Positions 61,513 to 64,000 of a DNA stretch of 64,000 nucleotides are shown in pieces. Below the pieces are notes generated by a model that was not told where the DNA came from, did not search any database, and saw nothing but the letters and a program-made list of their open reading frames with translations. Source of the stretch: Nocardia sp. NBC_01503 (lineage in GTDB: Bacteria; Actinomycetota; Actinomycetes; Mycobacteriales; Mycobacteriaceae); contig NZ_CP109596.1 of the NCBI RefSeq assembly GCF_036327755.1, positions 4,650,001 through 4,714,000 on the forward strand, written 5' to 3'. A program made the translations under genes and the position numbers. The number at the start of each line of letters is the position of its first letter. Position 1 is the first letter of the stretch.

Positions 61513-62427
61513 CTAGCCCGTGATCAAAAGTTCGGCCAGCGCGGGGAGGTCCGCGGGGGTCTTCAGCGCCAGATTCGGGGTGCCCTTGAGCTCCCGCTTG
61601 GCGATGCCGACCAGGGTTCCGGCCGGTGGCAGCTCTGCCACCGCGGAAACACCCGCCGCGCGAACGGTTTCGGTGCACAGGTCCCAGCGCACCGGGCGGG
61701 TGACCTGGGCAGCGAGCTTGTCGACCGCATCCTGGCCGGAGGCGACCGGCTTACCGTCGAAGTTCGACAGCAGGGTCCGGATCGGCTCGCCCGGAACGAT
61801 CTTGGCGATGGCAGCTGCCACGGCGTCCTGGGCGGGTGCCATGAACGCGGTGTGGAAAGCGCCCGCGACCGGAAGAGCTCGAACGCGCGCCTTTTCGGGC
61901 GGGTTGCTCGCGAGTTCCGCGAGCGCGTCCAGCTTACCGGCCGCCACGATCTGACCCACCGCGTTGCGGTTGGCCGGGATCAGGCCGAGTTCGTCGAGCC
62001 GAGCGAGCACGACGGTTTCGTCACCGCCGAGCACCGCGGACATACCGGTCGGCTCGAGCGCGCACGCCTTGGCCATCTCCGCACCGCGGAGAGCGGCCAG
62101 TGCCACCGCGTCATCGGGGGAGATGACTCCGGCGATGGCAGCGGCGGCGAGCTCGCCGACCGAATGTCCGGCGACGATGGTATCCGCGGTCAGTGAATCC
62201 GTGGGGATTTCCGCGAATGCCAGAAGTGCTGCCGCGACGACCAGAGGCTGAGTCACCGCGGTATCGGTGATCTCCTCCGCGGTCGCGGTGGTACCCAACC
62301 GCAGCAGGTCCAGTCCCGAGGCCTTCGACCACAACGCGATTCGATCAGCCGCGCCGGGCAGTTCGAGCCAAGGGGTGAGCATGCCGGGTGTCTGAGAGCC
62401 CTGTCCTGGGGCGAACACTGCGATCAC
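61513..62427 (-). CDS. fabD: Malonyl-CoA:ACP transacylase
   Basis: 304 aa from GTG 62427 (MIAVFAPGQGSQTPGM), because upstream codons look non-coding. Catalytic GHSVGE (Ser89) in IVAGHSVGELAAAAIAGVIS and the His in PVAGAFHTAFMAPA. Loads malonate onto AcpM. First biosynthetic gene of the operon; the 140 bp in front of it is the likely promoter/operator for the locus regulator. Confidence 0.93.
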   Translation of the reverse strand: MIAVFAPGQGSQTPGMLTPWLELPGAADRIALWSKASGLDLLRLGTTATAEEITDTAVTQPLVVAAALLAFAEIPTDSLTADTIVAGHSVGELAAAAIAGVISPDDAVALAALRGAEMAKACALEPTGMSAVLGGDETVVLARLDELGLIPANRNAVGQIVAAGKLDALAELASNPPEKARVRALPVAGAFHTAFMAPAQDAVAAAIAKIVPGEPIRTLLSNFDGKPVASGQDAVDKLAAQVTRPVRWDLCTETVRAAGVSAVAELPPAGTLVGIAKRELKGTPNLALKTPADLPALAELLITG

Positions 62428-62567
62428 GCCTCTAAGAGAACACCGTGGTGGCGCTCGCACGAGATGTCGGCGCGAATGAAGGTTTGGGGGGTCTTTTGTG
62501 AGGTGTCTACAAAAGGGCACGTGGGTTGTTCGGATCGTCCGATTCGCCAATCGCGTTACATGCCGAC

Positions 62568-63884
62568 TTACGCATCTGTGACGGGGGTTACATCTGAGGC
62601 GGAAGTGGGCGATTCGTTACGGGTTCGCGTCAGCCGACCTATCGTGGACGCGATTCGTAACACGTAGGCATCGCGCGGGTTCATCGGATCCCGACCCGTG
62701 ATATCGGCGATTCGCTTCAACCGATAGCGCACGGTATTTGGATGAACGAACAGTTGGCGAGCGCAGGTCTCGACGGCTCCGCCACAGTCCAGGTAGGCGT
62801 CCAAGGTATTGGACAGCTCGCCCGCAGCGGCGGCCAACGGTAACACAAGCAGCTCGTTGAGGGCGGTTACGGCGGCACGGTCGCCGAGAAGCGCACGTTC
62901 GGGCAGCAATTCGGTCGCGTGCACCGGGCGTGGCGCGCTGCGCCAGCCGACCACGGCCTCCATTCCCGCCATCGCCTCGACCGAACTTATATGCGCGGCC
63001 GAGAGTGTGCGGGTGGTCGGGCCGATCACCACCGGGCCGTCGGAGAAAGCCTCGCTGAGCAGGTCGGCGAGGAATGGCGAGGGGTACATGGTGTCGCCGA
63101 GTTGGCCGCTGACCACCATCACCAGGCGTGAACCCTGCACCACGGCCAGGGCATTGCGGCCGTGCCGGGCGGCCACCGAATGTACGGAACCGACCACGGC
63201 CACTTGATCTTTGGGCGGCGTGCCGACCAGCACCGTCGCCGGTGCGGTGGCATCCCAGTTGAGCGTCGCGGCGCGGGACAGCATCTCGGGGCCGGTATCG
63301 CCGCGCACCACCGCGTCCACGACCAGCGCTTCCAGGCGGGTATCCCAGGCGCCACGTGATTCCGCGGCGCTGGCGTACACCGAGGCGGCCGCGAAGCCGA
63401 GCTCACGCCCGTATCGCAGTACCGCCTCGGTCAACGCCACCAACTGCCGGTCATTGCGAGCCAGCGCGGGCAGCCACTGTTCGAAGAACTCCATGGCCAC
63501 CCGGACCATATCGACGGTCTGGCGCAGCGTCAGCCGCCGCGCCAGATCGTCCGGGATGACCTGGAAAGCGTCCAGGCTGAACCTGATATCGCTCTCCGGG
63601 TCCTGCAACCACTCCAGGAAGTTGACCACCGCCGTCTGCACCAGCATCTGGACCCCGGCACGTTGCGCCGCATCCAGATTGGCGAAGAACGGCAACCGCT
63701 CCTGCATCGAGGACACCGCCTCGGTGGATAGCCGCCCCGAGAACTGTTTGACGCGCTTGAGCAGCGTGTCGGGGAGTGGATCTCGGGTCTGCCGGTTCGG
63801 CGAGAGTGCGCCGGTCGGAAGGTAGACCTCATGTTCTGAGGAGCCTTCGTTGATCCGGCGCGGTCTCGGCGGTTTGCGTTCCAC
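62568..63884 (-). CDS. fasR: PucR-type transcriptional regulator of the fatty-acid synthase operon
   Basis: 438 aa. A central regulatory region and a C-terminal HTH typical of the PucR class: TLDAYLDCGGAVETCARQLF, then VHPNTVRYRLKRIADITGRD (about 370-410). In actinomycetes the regulator directly upstream of fabD (FasR in Streptomyces, Rv2242 in M. tuberculosis) is of this kind and activates the fab operon. The symbol is by position and class. Confidence 0.88.
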   Translation of the reverse strand: MERKPPRPRRINEGSSEHEVYLPTGALSPNRQTRDPLPDTLLKRVKQFSGRLSTEAVSSMQERLPFFANLDAAQRAGVQMLVQTAVVNFLEWLQDPESDIRFSLDAFQVIPDDLARRLTLRQTVDMVRVAMEFFEQWLPALARNDRQLVALTEAVLRYGRELGFAAASVYASAAESRGAWDTRLEALVVDAVVRGDTGPEMLSRAATLNWDATAPATVLVGTPPKDQVAVVGSVHSVAARHGRNALAVVQGSRLVMVVSGQLGDTMYPSPFLADLLSEAFSDGPVVIGPTTRTLSAAHISSVEAMAGMEAVVGWRSAPRPVHATELLPERALLGDRAAVTALNELLVLPLAAAAGELSNTLDAYLDCGGAVETCARQLFVHPNTVRYRLKRIADITGRDPMNPRDAYVLRIASTIGRLTRTRNESPTSASDVTPVTDA

Positions 63885-63899
63885 GGGGTTAATCGTGCG

Positions 63900-64000
63900 T
63901 TATGCGTCGCCACCTTCACTACCGGGTGCCGCCTTCGGCGCGGCGTTCACATCGTCGATGCGGTACTTGGCGGCGGCCTCGACCAGCTTGGAACGGTCGA
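63900..64000 (-). CDS. aceE: Pyruvate dehydrogenase E1 (AceE), C-terminal end
   Basis: Only the last 33 codons are in the window: SKLVEAAAKYRIDDVNAAPK, then a Gly/Ala-rich end before TAA 63902-63900. The AAAKYRIDDVNAAP tail and the position upstream of the PucR regulator match aceE (Rv2241 next to Rv2242 in M. tuberculosis). The rest lies outside. Confidence 0.75.
   Translation of the reverse strand, partial: DRSKLVEAAAKYRIDDVNAAPKAAPGSEGGDA

Overview
The window is GC-rich actinobacterial DNA. Its gene content points to a mycolic-acid-producing member of the Mycobacteriales, most likely Nocardia or a close relative. The evidence is an aceE / PucR-type regulator / fabD / acpM / kasA / accD6 block at the right end, an EphD-type hydrolase-reductase fusion, an antigen-85-like esterase, an ESX (type VII) substrate of the EspC family, and F420-dependent (DDN-type) reductases. 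The genus is an inference; no rRNA is present.

Layout. (1) 1-3.6 kb: end of a TetR regulator divergent from a DDN-type gene across a palindromic operator, then a sulfite-oxidase-like molybdoenzyme and a secreted lipase. (2) 3.6-6.0 kb: decayed genes (DUF397 without a start codon, a DUF5753-like tail, an AbiEi fragment, a frameshifted HTH gene, a secreted protein with an in-frame stop). (3) 6.25-31.8 kb: accessory region bounded by two nearly identical 1,675-bp IS1380-family copies in inverted orientation. Inside it are a SprT-like metalloprotease; about 1.4 kb of non-coding DNA full of palindromes and iteron-like repeats; a four-gene type VII secretion substrate operon (EspC-like, a 471-aa protein with a Gly-zipper tail, a membrane protein, a small acidic protein); an integrative conjugative element-like cassette (12.9-26.8 kb); a tRNA-Met gene; and ordinary chromosomal genes including terC under a yybP-ykoY-type leader. 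(4) 32-58 kb: mostly housekeeping and metabolic genes, among them ephD with a ferredoxin reductase, an isolated mraY, a Baeyer-Villiger-type monooxygenase, a TerD-zinc ribbon-HNH fusion, a fused pabAB, and an interspersed palindromic repeat that runs into a 28-bp tandem array. (5) 58-64 kb: the fatty-acid synthase II operon, transcribed leftward.

The 12.9-21.5 kb cassette is one long leftward operon with stop/start overlaps at almost every junction: small hypothetical proteins, SSB, a coiled-coil protein, an SpdB-like membrane protein with a C-terminal HTH, an FtsK-like DNA translocase, and a replication-relaxation-like protein broken by an in-frame stop. A divergent regulator + Nudix pair, a convergent HD-domain gene and a tyrosine integrase next to the tRNA complete it. 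This is the organisation of actinomycete integrative conjugative elements. The Nudix gene recalls the transfer-immunity factor Pif of pSAM2. I could not find the duplicated att site that a tRNA insertion should leave.

The best candidates for something undescribed are the type VII operon with its Gly-zipper tail and candidate membrane immunity protein, the structured non-coding region at 8.57-9.98 kb, the tandem family of small proteins beside SSB, the HTH/Nudix/HD module, and the TerD-HNH fusion. All functional claims come from reading motifs and family resemblance; no database search was run.
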